This document shows, in pieces, positions 5,811 to 6,169 of a stretch of DNA of 6,169 nucleotides. Source of the DNA: Bacteroidales bacterium (GTDB lineage: Bacteria; Bacteroidota; Bacteroidia; Bacteroidales; Muribaculaceae); assembly GCA_900770215.1 (NCBI GenBank), contig CAAGJW010000081.1:1-6169 (forward strand), written 5' to 3'. The translations under genes were made by a program, and so were the position numbers. The notes beneath the pieces are model-generated. The model was not told where the DNA came from. It ran no database searches and saw only the letters and a list, made by a program, of their open reading frames with translations. Numbering within the stretch: the stretch's first letter is position 1; each line of letters begins with the position of its first letter.

Positions 5811-6169
5811 GCTGTGTCATCCGATACAAAGATACAAATTTGAAAGCAATTCACAACGACAGAGTTTGTCTTTGTTGGCAAAATCAAGCTGTGTCATCCG
5901 ATACAAAGATACAAATTTGAAAGCAATTCACAACTCACTGATTACACCTACAATGTTTCAAACAGCTGTGTCATCCGATACAAAGATACAAATTTGAAAG
6001 CAATTCACAACACAATCTTGTGCCTTAATTATGACTCTTTGGCTGTGTCATCCGATACAAAGATACAAATTTGAAAGCAATTCACAACGAAATGACGCAG
6101 AAGATGCAGCACGCCTACGCTGTGTCATCCGATACAAAGATACAAATTTGAAAGCAATTCACAACAGTA
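5811..6169 (-). CRISPR. CRISPR array, 47-bp repeats and 30-bp spacers, continuing past the window
   Basis: Five identical 47-bp repeats lie at 5811-5857, 5888-5934, 5965-6011, 6042-6088 and 6119-6165. The four spacers, each exactly 30 bp, are at 5858-5887, 5935-5964, 6012-6041 and 6089-6118. The last four bases of the window begin a fifth spacer, so the array is cut by the window edge. In crRNA sense (minus strand) the repeat starts GTTGTGAATTGC and ends GACACAGC; its first 25 nt pair with the tracrRNA encoded at 132-208. A repeat of 47 bp with 30-bp spacers is typical of Bacteroidetes type II-C systems and longer than the usual 36 bp of type II. No repeat is degenerate, so the old and new ends cannot be told apart here. 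Confidence 0.99.
5827..5856 (-). promoter_or_regulatory. Repeat-borne promoter, one copy in each repeat (first copy marked)
   Basis: On the minus strand each repeat holds TTG (repeat positions 2-4), 19 bp, then TATCTTTG (24-31), matching the Bacteroidetes TTTG/TAnnTTTG promoter. The -7 boxes lie at 5827-5834, 5904-5911, 5981-5988, 6058-6065 and 6135-6142; the TTG elements at 5854-5856, 5931-5933, 6008-6010, 6085-6087 and 6162-6164. Starts are expected near repeat positions 35-38, giving a transcript of about 10-12 repeat bases, the next spacer and the next repeat. The marked copy has no spacer downstream and would read into the terminator at 5743-5701. Activity is inferred from the consensus only. 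Confidence 0.65.

Overview
The window holds a nearly complete type II-C CRISPR-Cas locus from a member of the Bacteroidota, most likely a gut Bacteroidales. The lineage call rests on three things seen in the sequence: promoter-like sites of the Bacteroidetes TAnnTTTG type, start codons without clear Shine-Dalgarno sites, and a long (1360-residue) Cas9 with 47-bp repeats, a combination I know from Bacteroides-type II-C loci. Genus cannot be fixed from this window.

Layout, left to right. Positions 1 to about 119 look like the 3' end of a plus-strand group II intron (domain V and domain VI); its body lies outside the window. At 132-208, on the minus strand, is a short tracrRNA gene. It begins with a 24-nt anti-repeat, ends in a strong intrinsic terminator, and has its own promoter at 212-243. 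Plus-strand cas9 (317-4399), cas1 (4420-5358) and cas2 (5372-5704) follow with gaps of 20 and 13 bp, as one operon. No csn2 or cas4 is present, which makes this subtype II-C. A perfect 19-bp inverted repeat overlapping the cas2 stop codon serves as a two-way terminator. After a 67-bp AT-rich flank comes the CRISPR array from 5811 to the window edge: five identical 47-bp repeats and four 30-bp spacers, continuing beyond the window.

How it works together. The anti-repeat fixes polarity: the crRNA strand of the array is the minus strand, so array and tracrRNA are both read leftward while the cas genes are read rightward. Each repeat contains a Bacteroidetes-style promoter (TTG, 19 bp, TATCTTTG) pointing into the next spacer, so each crRNA may have its own promoter, in principle like the repeat-borne promoters of Neisseria type II-C arrays. 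The first 25 nt of the repeat pair with tracrRNA; the other 22 nt hold most of the -7 box and the likely start site. Cas1-Cas2 would acquire spacers, and Cas9 with crRNA:tracrRNA would cut invading DNA. All catalytic residues I could place in Cas9 and Cas1 are present, so the system looks intact.

The system class is known. The points most worth a second look are the repeat-borne promoters, the intron lying against the tracrRNA terminator, and two internal duplications in Cas9.
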